Positions 49,304 to 61,426 of a DNA stretch of 64,000 nt are shown here, in pieces. The position numbers and the translations under genes were made by a program. The stretch lies in contig NC_035174.2 of the NCBI RefSeq assembly GCF_001659605.2, positions 5,892,389 to 5,956,388 of the forward strand. Direction: 5' to 3'. The notes under the pieces were generated by a model, which was given only the letters and a program-made list of their open reading frames with translations, did no database searches and had not been told where the DNA came from. How positions within the stretch are numbered: position 1 is the stretch's first letter; every line of letters begins with the position of its first letter. Source of the stretch: Manihot esculenta (lineage: Eukaryota; Streptophyta; Magnoliopsida; Malpighiales; Euphorbiaceae).

Positions 49304-51780
49304 GGCTGCAAAACACAAGGGTTCGAATTCGAACAAGAGAGATTGGCAAAAAATCCCTAATTTAATTGATTTGGAAAGGTTAAAAGATTATCAGAGAATT
49401 TCTAGAGAAAGATGAGAGACAGCTGTTGATACAGAGAGAAAGATAATGGATAACGGAAACTCCTCTGCTCCTCTCGCCCTTATTTCATACTCGCCAAATA
49501 GAGGCACCAGTTCAATTTATAGAGCGCCCTAGTTACCAAAATACCCCTTGTTTTCACTTAATTTGCAAAAGCAATACTATCATTTGGTGTGAAATTTTAT
49601 TCAATTATGTAGGAAAAGTACTTGTTACTGAGGTTAGCTTTGAAAAATATTAAAAGGCTGATATAGAGCAACGACGCCGAGTAAGGAGTCATTATACCTG
49701 AACGGCAGCGTTTTAAATAATATATAAAAGTTTATTGAATTGGTGAAAAAATATTTAGTCCTCGTTTTTTTCTCATGGTGCACAATTTTTTATCCAGTAA
49801 ATCAATATTAAATTAAAAATCAGTAAGAAGAAACCGCCCAAAATATAAAAGGTGTGAAGAAGAAAAAGAGGAAGAATCTGGAAAGTTTGAACTCCGACGG
49901 AAGTCTCATGGGTTTCAGGATTTAGGAAGAGTTGTGCTAAGCCCTGGGCTTTAGTCCAATTTCTGTTTTTTTATTGTTCAAGCCCAACTCACAGAAGCAA
50001 TAACATCCCCCCAAATCCAACTGAGTTGCTGGATTTGATTTTTCTTCAGAATCGAATGAATTTAAATGCGGCCATCACATTTAGTTCAGCAATCGGTTTC
50101 TGTCCGTCCCAACCGAAATTTCTGTACCCTCATCCTACAACTGCGTACTCACCCACCCTACGCAGATCGTCTTGCCTTCTTCAATTCATCATCAAATTAA
50201 TTTCTTATGAACTTATTTACTAGAACTTTGTTTAATGGATACTCACTCCATTTAATTTTTTTTTCTATCTATGTTGTTTTGGAAATTAGATAAAAAAATA
50301 AATGGGTGAAATCATAGTAATTTTGTTATAATTTATGTTATTTTTTAATTATAATTTTTTTTTCTTAAATTGCAAGTCACAAGGAAGTCTTTTGAGGAGC
50401 TCGTGAGGCATCCTTTAAGCCGGTGAATGGGATAGAAAGGAAAATAAGCAACTCAAATCACTCCCTAAAGCAAGCTTGTAATTTCACGATTTTCTTTTAA
50501 AATAATTTTAATAATAAATTTTTAAATCATTATTTTATATTATATAAAATTTTGCGAATATTATAAATGATTATTTAATTGAATAATTAAAACTTAATTG
50601 TTGACTTTTAAATTTTCAATTATTAACTTAAAATATTTATTATTTTTCAAAATTAACCGTTAATCATTTAAAATGATAATTATATTAGTTATAAATTAAT
50701 ATAAAATAGTTATTTAGAGCTTATAAATTAATATAAAATAGTTATTTAGAGCCCCAAAGCATAATTTAAATATGAGATATTCACTATTTAATTTTTAGGT
50801 ATTATTATTATTAATAAATTAATTTTTTAATTTAAAAAAATTTATTAAAATTTATTAACTTTTTTTATTAATAAAATAATTCTTTCATTTATTTTTCAAT
50901 TAAAAATATAATAAAAAATCAAATTATTCTTTCAGTTAAAAATCTAATAAAAGATTAAATTATTATTTTTTTTAAAGAGAAAAATTGATTATCAATTAGT
51001 AGAAAAAATTAGTTGACGGATAAAAAAAAAGAATATTTTAATAAATTTTAAAAATTTAAATATTAACTTATTAATAATTATAATATTGAGACAAGGGATT
51101 TAGAGCAAAATTAAATTTTAAAATTTTTCTCCCTTTTAACGAAAGAAAAAATAAAAAACGTTTCAATAAATTTTAAAAAATATAAAGAATAATTTATTAA
51201 TAATAATAATATTTGGAGATTAAATAGTAAAATTTTTTTAAATATTAGTGAAGTTAATATATTTATTTTGAAAAAAAATATAATATGTGAAAAATATTTT
51301 TTAAAATTTAATTTATTTTTTTAATTTAATTGTAATATTCAAAATAAAGTTCATTAATAAGATTTTTATACATAAAGTTGAGATATTTTGTTAGTTAATT
51401 TTTAAAATGTTTTAAATATTGGAAAATATGAAAAATTACTTTTCTTAAAAACAAATGCTTGAAGATAAAACAAAAGGAATGAACATGTGTTTAGCCTCGA
51501 GACAGTTTTCAGTTTTCACATGGAAACATGCAGCCTTTGTGAGAATGTCTTCTAATTAAATTAAGGATTACTTATCCAATTTGTAGTGAGAGATATATGT
51601 ATTTTGTTTGCTAGTTATGTTACATATTACAAAGCGCATCCCGACTAATTGAGTTAACTTGTAGTATATATCAGCCATTTAAAAGTATCGAGTTCGATTT
51701 TTCTCTTATCTCTACTTATATTTTGGTAGATTTTATATTTATAATTCATTATTTTTTACAAAAACTTACTATGCGATTCG
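49304..51780. other. RING gene 5' flank and AT-rich spacer
   Basis: 49304-49500 holds the leader of the RING gene. The rest is strongly AT-rich, especially 50480-51450, without genes or clear repeats. Confidence 0.5.
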
Positions 51781-52282
51781 CATATTTGGTCTTGAATACT
51801 TAAGCCGTGACTGAATCCACATTGGAAGGACAGGTCATAACTCCATCAAAATCCAATACACAGGTCTATCTTTTAGTATGCAGTCTAGATCTCGCTCAAA
51901 CAAGTCGGATGGGGCAGAGCTCATATCCAAGTGAAGGAGGTCTAGTCTAATCGACTTATGGGTCCGTAGAGTAATAAACTCCTAGACATCCGGGATCGTG
52001 TCCACGTGGCATCGGAGGGAATTAAATAGCTGTCTGACGATGGAAAAGGACACAACATGTCTATACGTACGGCTCCGCGTGACAATGATAAGATGTATAG
52101 ACGCAAGATGACAGTTATATATCACTAGAGAACATGACATGATGTACAAACACAGGACGACGATTACATATCACTAGAGGATAAAAGAGAAGAATAAAAG
52201 AAGGAAAGTATGAGTCAATCAGACTAAACTTACTAAAATACACATTGAGCCTACCCTTTATTGGATCTCAAGACATCAATTG
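51781..52282 (+). mobile_element. Unclassified LTR-retroelement fragment
   Basis: This stretch differs sharply from the AT-rich DNA before it. It has LTR-style repeats (ATATCACTAGAG twice, ACGTACGGCTCC) and ends with TCAATTGGCGCCAACACCAC, which resembles the start of a primer binding site (TGGCGCC). The left end is not defined. I infer an older LTR whose internal part begins with the minisatellite that follows. Confidence 0.4.
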
Positions 52283-52760
52283 GCGCCAACACCACAGAAC
52301 CAGTTGAGGAGTTGAAGACCCCAGTGAGGTGGGTGACCAGTCTCGGAATAAGACCGTTGGCACCACAAAACCGATTGGGGAGACGAAGCCCTCAATGAGG
52401 TAGGTGATTGGTCTCGGAAATAAGACCGTCGGCACCACAAAACCGGTTGAGGAGTTGAAGACCCCAATGAGGTGGGTGACCGATCTCGAAATAAGACCGT
52501 CGGTACCACAAAACCAGTTGAGAAGACGAAACCCTCAATGAGGTAGGTAACCGGTCTCGAAAATAAGACCGCCGGTTCCATAAAACTGGTTGAGGAGTTG
52601 AAGACCCCAATGAAGTGGGTGATTGGTCTCTGAATAAGACCGCCAGCACCACAAAACTGGTTGGGAAAACAAAGTCCTCAATGAGGTTGGTGACCGGTCT
52701 CGGAGATATGACCGCCGGCACCAGAAAACCAATTGAAAAAATGAAGACCCAAATAAGGTG
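52283..52760. repeat. Minisatellite of about 72-bp units in two alternating types
   Basis: Six full units and a part unit, spaced about 70-73 bp, share the core GAGGTRGGTGACCGGTCTCG followed by an AATAAGACCG spacer. Two types alternate: one with GAGGAGTTGAAGACCCCAATG, one with GAAGACGAA.CCCTCAATG. The array is cut by the LTR at 52761. The long minus-strand frames across it are repeat artefacts. Confidence 0.85.
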
Positions 52761-53623
52761 TGTAATACCCGGTTAGACTCCGGTATCGGAATTCCTACCG
52801 TCCGGTGGAATCTCGGATGTCGAAAACCTCTAGAAGGGCAAAGTCATGTTTTTATAAAATGTTTTCATGTGTTATATGGTTTTAAGTAAGAAAGAAACTG
52901 AATTTTGAATGAAAAAGACCATGGAGGCATTTCCAGGTTCGGCCGCCGAACATGGGATAGTTTAGGAGGGCAAGTTAGGCTTCCGAAAGTTGCCCAGGTT
53001 CGGCCGCCGAACTTGCATGAGTTTTGGAGGCACTTTAGGCTTCCGAAGGTGGTCTGGCCAGCCCCTATAAAAGGCCCCATGGCCGAAAACGGGCGAGCTT
53101 TCTCCCCTATTTTCGGCCAACGGTGAGTCCATGCTCTCCCATGGTTGGTTTTGATGATTTTCCTCAAATCTTTCAAGTTTTAACGAGTTCTAACTTGGTT
53201 TTGAAGAGTTTTGGAGCTAAGATCAAGTTTTGGAGCTTGGAGACCCAATGAGTTAGATTCCTCCCATCTCTAAGTTTAGATCGCCTCCCATCTCGATCTT
53301 CAAGAGGTAAGAGTAGATCCTTAGCTCATTTCATGTTTTAAACAAGTTTTATGAAAGTTTATGGGGTGGAAATGCATGTGTGAGTTAGTTGTTTATTGTT
53401 AGGGTAAATGTTGAGTTTTTGGGTAATGTATGTTGTTTGAGTTGCTTTATGTGTTTGTGTTGGGGTTTAGGATAGTTTGAGACCCCTAAATGCTTATTTG
53501 CTTGTGTATGCATGTTGTAGAATAGCTAAATGCATGTTTGAATGGTTTGGGAGGCAAAATGTGCATGAAGAGGCTGAGTTCTACCATTTGAAAGAACTCA
53601 GGTTCGGCAGCCGAAAGACTTTC

Positions 53624-55808
53624 TGTAACGCCCCGAAAATCGGACCGCTACCGGCGCTAGGATCCGGGTCGACTTAAGGCCGCCGGGACCCGTAGCAAGC
53701 CTGACATAAAACCTGTAAACCTGTATAATCCCATACATGATCAACAACATGCATAAAAATTAAAAACTTTTCTTCATACATACTGTCATCAACTAACTCA
53801 ACCTGAGCATACTCTGAACATATACATAACATAGTCCCTCTGTGGGATCTCATCAAGCCTTAAAGGCAAAACAACCTGTGTTGAGTTAGTTTACATAAAC
53901 ATCATAACATAAGATCATGTATATACAAAAGGGATTAACAATATATTATGGTCAAGCACAACTCTATCCTCAATAACCTCATTACATAACATCCTGAATA
54001 TTTTTACATTTCATCATAATACAACTGTCATGTCCACAAACTAACTATTACATACATATGACTTTTTCTCTTCTTGCCTTCTCTATCTATCCCGTACCTG
54101 CAAACCTGGGGGTTAGGGGAGAGGGGTGAGCTAGATGCCCAGTGAGTAGAACTATAAAAAGAATATTTAAAACATGCTATCATGAAATGCGTCACTGCAC
54201 AAACAAATCACACCACGGATGGACTGATTCAAAAATCCCTCAACTCCATGCCCGGCCCTATTATGGGCACCACAGGACTTCGTACTCGGAGTTATTGCCC
54301 GGCCCTATTATGGGCACCACAGGACTTCGTATTGCCCGGCCCTATTATGGGCACCACAGGTCTTCGTATATAGAAGGCTAATGAATCATCCTAATGTCCA
54401 TCCACTATCATCTATCACAACAATACAATGCGGCATAGTCGTGAATTCTAATGCAAACAACCTATAATATGATCATGATGCATGAAGCATGATAAAAGCA
54501 TTTCATTTCTTAATTTAAAAGGTTAAGTTTAGTTCCACTCACCTCTGGCTGACTCTGACAAACTCTGTAGCAGCTGGCTCACTGCTGGGGTCCTTGGTTC
54601 CTCGGGTCCGAACCTACACGGGTGGACTCCAATGAGGGACCAAACACACAAAAACATAACTCTAATATATTCCCCAAAAACCCCCTAAAACATCCTGAAA
54701 ATATCACATAGAGATATGCATGAAGTGGCTGAACAGGGCACTTTCGGCGGCACCTTCGGCGGCCGAAAGTCCTGGACAGAGACGAAACTCAGGTAGGTTC
54801 GGCGGCACCTTCGGCGGCCGAAAGTGCTAGACAGAGACGAAAGTCTCTTTTCGGGGGCAACTTCGGCAGCCGAAAGGCCTGCCTCCCCAGCCATGTTCGG
54901 CGGCCGAAAGTACCTTCGACTGCCGAACCTGGTTTCTGCCAAAGGGCAGAAACTTGGCTCCCTTTGCACATTTCGCCTCCAAACCTTCCAAACATGCATA
55001 TTTTTCAACCAAAGCATGCATACAAGTTCCTAGGGGCCTCAAACATCAAATACCCCAACTACAACACTTCAAACATACTCAAACATGCCACATTGTTCAA
55101 AATCACAACATATACCCATAAACCTAACCATGAACTAAACATGCATTTCTACCCATAGATCTTGCATAAAACTTACTTAAAACACAACAAGAGTTCAAGA
55201 TCGACCCTTACCTCTTGAAGATCGAGAGTAGAGGCGACCTAACTTGGAGTTGGGAGAGATTTAGCTCCTTGGGTCTCCAAGCTCAAAACTTGCTCAAAAC
55301 TCACAAATCTTCAAAACCAAAGTTATAAACTTGTAAAAATCATGGAAAGGGGAAGGAAAACCTCAAGATTGGAGAAAGATGGCGGAATGCTCACCTTGGC
55401 CGAAATGGGGAGAAAAAGCTCGCCCGATTTTCGGCTAAGGGACCCTTTTATAGTGGCTGGCCAGGCCACGTTCGGGGGCCGAATGTGCCTCCGCATCCAT
55501 GCAATGTTCGGCGGCCGAACCTGACTTTCGGCTGCCGAAACTGGACTTCCCTAACTCATGCTTTCGGGGGCCTAACGTGCCTCCAAAACGCATGCATGTT
55601 CGGCGGCCGAACTTGGCTTTCGGCGGCCGAACCTGGGTTTTCCTCCAAGGACTTTTCATGTAAAACTCATTTAGTTTCATACTTTAAAACCATTAAAAAC
55701 ATGAAAACATTTTACAAAAACATGGTTCTACCCTTCTAGAGGTCTCCGACATCCGAGATTCCACCGGACGGTAGGAATTCCGATACCGGAGTCTAGCCGG
55801 GTATTACA
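53624..55808 (-). repeat. 3' LTR of element C
   Basis: The 2185-bp LTR has three copies of the GCCCGGCCCTATTATGGGCA unit (54250-54368), where the 5' LTR has four. Ends are the family ends tgtaacgccccg and gccgggtattaca. Confidence 0.95.
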
Positions 55809-55822
55809 TTCTCCCCCCCTTA
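55809..55822 (-). other. Polypurine tract of element C
   Basis: On the minus strand AAGGGGGGGAGAA directly precedes the 3' LTR, matching the tract of element A. Confidence 0.9.
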
Positions 55823-55918
55823 AGAACATTCGTCCCCGAATGTTCCTCAACTAGCACACATAGCATGGCAAAGAACATAACACACATACAAGGCACATAA
55901 ACGCATAGGGATCTAACC

Positions 55919-58900
55919 TTAAAAGAGATGAGGGTACTGCTGGAGCATAGACTCCCGTGTCTCCCAAGTGCATTCTTCCAAGTTGTGGTGGTTCCACAGG
56001 ACTTTCACCATCGGGATTTCCTTATTTCTTAACTTTCTGATCTGGGTGTCTATGATCCGTACTGGCTGTTCAACATAGGTGAGATCCTCTTGGACCTCCA
56101 CATCAGGCTCACTAAGAACCTTGCTCGGATCTGACACAAACTTCCTCAACATTGAAACATGGAAAACCGGATGGATTCTTTCCATCGAAGCAGGTAAATC
56201 CAGCTTGTACGACACATTCCCAATCTTTTGCAAGATTTCAAAGGGTCCGATGTATCGTGGGGCTAGTTTACCTTTCTTCCCGAAGCGAACCACTCCCTTC
56301 ATTGGAGACACCTTGAGCAATACCAGATCCCCCTCCTGAAACTCTAACTGTCTTCTGCGGACGTCTGCATAGCTCTTCTGTCTGCTTGCAGCAGTCTTGA
56401 TTCTTTCTCTGATTATGGGTACCACCCTGCTGGTGATCTCTACTAACTCAGGCCCTGCCAAGGCCTTTTCTCCAACTTCCTCCCAGCAAACAGGTGATCT
56501 GCACTTCCTTCCGTACAAAGCTTCATATGGAGCCATCCCAATGCTAGCATGATGGCTGTTGTTGTAGGCAAACTCCACCAAAGGTAGATGCTGCCTCCAA
56601 GAACCGCCAAAGTGTAGCACACACATTCTGAGCATATCATCGATAGTCTGGATGGTCCTTTCTGACTGTCCATCAGTCTGGGGGTGGAAGGCAGTACTGA
56701 AATCCAACCTAGTACCCATGGCATTCTGCAGACTCCGCCAAAACCTGGAGGTGAACTGGGGCCCTCTATCTGACACTATAGAAACAGGAACCCCATGCAG
56801 TCTGACGATCTCGTCTACATACACCTGCGCCAACTTGTCCACAGAATAACCACTCCTGACAGGGATGAAGTGAGCAGATTTGGTGAGTCTGTCCACAATC
56901 ACCCATATGGAGTCCAATCTGTTGGACGTCGCCGGTAACCCCACTACGAAGTCCATAGCTGTATTTTCCCATTTCCACTTTGGAATAGGTAGCGGGTTAA
57001 GCATTCCAGCCGGCTTCTGATGTTCCAGCTTCACCCTCTGACACACTTCGCAGGCTGACACGAACTGTGCCACTTCTTTCTTCATCGCTGGCCACCAATA
57101 AACCTTCTTCAAATCTTGATACATCTTGGTGGCTCCGGGGTGAATGCTGTATCTTGCATTATGAGCCTCTCTCATAATGTCTCCTTTTTGCCCAATGTCA
57201 TCTGGTACACATAGTCTGCTCCCATAGCGGAGGATCCCCTTACTGTCGAATCTGAATTCACTGTCCTTGCCTGACTGAACAGTCCTGGCAATCTTCACTA
57301 ACTCCGGGTCCTCATGCTGTTTCTGAGCCACTTGCTCCAGAAACACGGGTGCTACTCTCATCTGGGCCACCAAGGCACCTGTACCAGACAACTCCATCTG
57401 TAGACCTTCCTCAATAAGCTTGTAAAACTCCTTCACCACTGGTCTCCTCTCTGCCGATATGTGGGATAAACTGCCTAGTGACTTCCGGCTTAGGGCGTCT
57501 GCCACGACATTCGCCTTACCCGGATGATACTGAATCTTGCAATCATAGTCACTCAGCAACTCTACCCATCTCCTCTGTCTCAAATTCAAATCTCTTTGAC
57601 TCAGGATGTACTGTAGGCTCTTATGATCTGTAAAGATCTCACATTTTACCCCATAGAGGTAGTGCCTCCACATCTTGAGTGCAAAGATTACTGCTGCCAT
57701 CTCAAGGTCATGTGTGGGGTAATTCAACTCATGCTTCTTTAGCTGCCTAGAAGTATAAGCGATCACCCTCTCCTTCTGCATTAGTACACAACCCAGTCCC
57801 ACACGGGATGCATCACAAAAGACCGTAAAGTCCTCATCACTAGATGGCAGAGCTAAAACTGGTGCTGAAGTCAACCTCTTCTTAAGCTCTTCAAAACTCT
57901 CTTCGCATTGGTCGGTCCACAGAAATTTCTGATTCTTCCTGGTTAATCTGGTAAGAGGAGCTGCTATCTTTGAGAAGTCCTGAACGAACCTCCTGTAGTA
58001 ACCTGCCAAACCCAAGAAACTTCTAATCTCTGTCACTGAAGTGGGTCTAGGCCAGTTAGCCACAGTTTCTGTCTTCTTGGGATCTACCTCAATACCATTC
58101 TCTGACACTACATGCCCCAAGAACGAAATGCTCCTCAGCCAGAACTCACATTTAGAGAACTTGGCATACAAGCCATGTTCCCTCAAAGTCTGCAAGACCA
58201 ACCGCAGATGATGGGCATGCTCCTCTGCATTTCTGGAATACACTAAGATATCATCTATGAAGACAATAACAAAGTGATCCAGGTATTGGCTAAACACTCT
58301 GTTCATGAGATCCATGAATGCTGCAGGGGCGTTAGTTAACCCGAACGGCATCACAAGGAACTCAAAATGCCCATATCTGGTCCTGAAAGCCGTCTTTGGC
58401 ACATCCTCTTCCCTTATCCTTAGCTGATGGTACCCCGATCTTAGATCTATTTTGGAGAAACAACCCGCTCCTGCTAGCTGGTCGAATAGATCATCGATCC
58501 TTGGCAGAGGTTACCTATTCTTGGTAGTGACTTTGTTCAACTGCCTGTAGTCGATACAAAGTCTAAGGGATCCATCCTTCTTTCTCACAAACAAGACCGG
58601 AGCACCCCAAGGTGAGGTACTCTGTCGGATGAAACCCTTTTCTACCAGCTCTTGCAACTGTTCCTTCAACTCCTTTAACTCGGCTGGGGCCATCCTGTAG
58701 GGAGGGATAGAGATCGGTCTAGTTCCAGGCACCAACTCTATCTCGAACTCTATCTCCCTAGCAGGTGGTAAACCTGGAAGCTCATCAGGAAAGACATCCT
58801 GAAACTCTCTGACAACTGGCACCGAGGCCGGCTCCCTGACCTGACTGTCTAGCTCTCTCACATGAGCTAAGTACCCCTGACATCCCTTCCTAAGCAACCT

Positions 58901-60898
58901 ACGAGCCTGAAGAGCTGATATCAGACCTCTAGGTGTGCCCCTATTGTCTCCTCTGAAGACGACCTCTGACCCGTTCTGATCTCTGAACCTGACTACCTTG
59001 TCCCTGCAGTCCAAGGTAGCACCATGGGTAGATAGCCAATCCATCCCTAGAATGACGTCAAAGTCTGTCAAATCTAGAACCACAAGGTCGGCGGAGAGGC
59101 ATCTTCCCTCAATAAAAACTGGACTGTAATGGCAGACTGACACTGCCACTGACGGGTCACACTTGGGTCCACTGACCCATAGGGGACACTCTAACCCAGA
59201 GACTATCAGACCCAACCTCTCAACGGCTCTCGGAGCAATAAAAGAATGAGATGCACCCGGGTCCATTAATGCATACACATCAGAACACCCAATGACGAGA
59301 TTACCTGACACCACGGTGTTGGATGTGTTAGCCTCCTGCTGTGTCATGGTGAAGATCCTGGCTGGAGCTGATGGACCTTCACCTCGGGAACCAGAAGAAG
59401 AGGCTGCCCCTCTCCCTCTACCTCTGCCACTGCCCTGAGTTGTGGCTGGAACTGCTGGCTGTGCCACACTACCAGAAGCTGTCTGCTGGGGCTGGCCCAT
59501 AAAAGGCGCTCTAGGACAATCCCGAGCTATGTGTCCCTCCTGTCCACATCTGAAACATGCATTAGTCCCAGCTCGACACACTCCCCTGTGTGGTCTTCCA
59601 CATCTCTGGCATTCTGTACCATCTGAGCCTGAGCTCGAGCCACCGCCAAATCCCAGACCGGATTTCAACTTGTTCCAAAACTTATTCTTCTTCGGCTTCC
59701 TGGTGGTGCTATCCCACCTCTTCTTACCTGAGCTCTGAGAAGAGAACCCTGGTCCTCCTCTGCTTGGGGTCTTAACCCCTGAAGATTGGGTCACTGACTG
59801 CTTCACTGACCCCTCAACTATAGCACTTGCCTCCATTCTTCGAGCCATATCCACCACAGTGTGGAAACTTTCTCTCTCAGCTGACTGAACCAACGAGGAG
59901 TACCTGGAATGCAGCTTCATAACATATTTCTTGGCTTTCTTCGTATCTGAATCTAGAGCTTGCCCTGAAAAAGGCAATAGCTCCAAGAATTTATCCGTGA
60001 ACTCCTCTACACTCATGTGCTCTGACTGCCTCAGTTGCTCAAACTCAATCATTTTCAGTTCTCTAGAACTGTCTGGAAAAGCCCATCCAGCGAACTCATT
60101 CGCGAATTCTTCCCATGTCATACCGTCTAATCTCGGGTCCACATAACACTTGAACCATTCCCGTGCCTTCTTGCACTTTAAAGTGAACCCTGCCATCTGA
60201 ATGGCCCTACTGTCACTTGCCCCTAGCTCATCAGTTATTGTCTTCACTACTCTCAGATACTCAAAGGGGTCATCCCCTGACTTGTATTTGGGAGCATCTA
60301 GCTTGAGGTAATCTGTCATCTTTACCTTGCTCCCATCAACTGAGCTAGGTCTAGGAGGTTGAGTAACTGGGGCTGCTGGTTCTGTAGGTGGTGGAGGTGG
60401 AGGTGCAGCATTCCCCGAGGTGGGGTTTGCCGGGTTTGGATAGAAGGGTGAGGGTGGATAAGCTGGGTACTGTGGGTAAGGTGGATAGAAAGGTGGATAA
60501 GGCATGTAGGTAGGGTAGGGATTAAAGTTGGAGTAATCCGATGTGCCTCCCATCGGATACCCTGAACCCTGTGGGAAGGGTGGATAATGGGGCGGAAAAC
60601 CATACCCCGAGGCCTGAACGCCTCCCTGTGACTCCCCTGTCCCTTCTTCCTGCATGCTCACATCCAAGTTCCCATCCCTCCTCTGATCCTCTTCCATAAC
60701 CTCCCTCACATCTGAAGAACTTCCTCCTCTATCAGTCCCCCTTCTGCTAGCATCAAAAGACCTTCTAGGGTCCCTTGACACTCTCTCTCTGTTGGCTCTA
60801 CAAGACATTGCCCTAGGCAATGTAGGAGGACGGGCGCTCGTGCCCTCATCCTCAGGTGGCACTCCAGTCAATCGTGCAGATCGACGAGTTCCTCTCAT
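55919..60898 (-). pseudogene. gag-pol polyprotein of element C with one in-frame stop
   Basis: One frame of 1660 codons encodes a polyprotein that should be cut by its own protease. In order (residues from [10 protein letters not shown]): Pro/Tyr-rich region about 100-180, capsid-like gag domain about 195-340, an atypical CX2CX3HX3C finger at about 431 and a CCHC knuckle ([14 protein letters not shown]) at 448-461, protease (MDPGASHSF) at about 545, then reverse transcriptase (FIDDILVYS), RNase H ([11 protein letters not shown]), integrase (CEVCQRVK zinc part, [22 protein letters not shown]) and a terminal chromodomain ([20 protein letters not shown]). A TAA at 58511-58513 stops the frame early in the RT, soon after [15 protein letters not shown]. 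The frame is open on both sides. The ATG at 60898 is favoured over upstream 60931 because elements A and B start at the same place after a TTTTTCAG-like block. Confidence 0.93.
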
Positions 60899-61325
60899 CC
60901 TATTCTCTGAAAAACAGCTCATAACAAGCAAACATTAGCATCATATGGTTCATGTGGGCACACATGAACCCTCATCACATACATCACATAGCATAGCATA
61001 TCATCAATGCACATGTACAAAATCATGGCATTTCACATCATCATACAAGACAGGACTCAACATCCTATCCTAGGCAATGTAGGAGGACGGGCGCTCGTGC
61101 CCTCATCCTCAGGTGGCACTCCAGTCAATCGTGCAGATCGACGAGTTCCTCTCATCCTATTCTCTGAAAAACAGCTCATAACAAGCAAACATTAGCATCA
61201 TATGGTTCATGTGGGCACACATGAACCCTCATCACATACATCACATAGCATAGCATATCATCAATGCACATGTACAAAATCATGGCATTTCACATCATCA
61301 TACAAGACAGGACTCAACATCCTAT
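60812..61325 (-). repeat. 257-bp direct tandem duplication at the gag start of element C
   Basis: 60812-61068 and 61069-61325 appear identical and are bounded by the 5-bp word cctag at 60812, 61069 and 61326. The unit includes the leader, the gag ATG and the first about 28 codons, so a second gag start lies upstream in the leader. Confidence 0.93.
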
Positions 61326-61411
61326 CCTAGTGGACATGACCTTCCTATTGTGCTTGACCTTCTATAACATCTATGAGCCCGACACTCTAGGTCCGACCAT
61401 ATGAACCTAGG

Positions 61412-61423
61412 GCTCTGATACCA
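61412..61423 (-). other. Primer binding site of element C
   Basis: The minus strand reads TGGTATCAGAGC three bases from the 5' LTR end, the initiator tRNA-Met type. Confidence 0.92.
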
Positions 61424-61426
61424 CTC

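Noticed and set aside
52276..52732. Repetitive minus-strand open frames (PTSLGSSTPQPVLW-like)
   Set aside because: They are a by-product of the roughly 72-bp minisatellite, whose unit length is close to a multiple of three.
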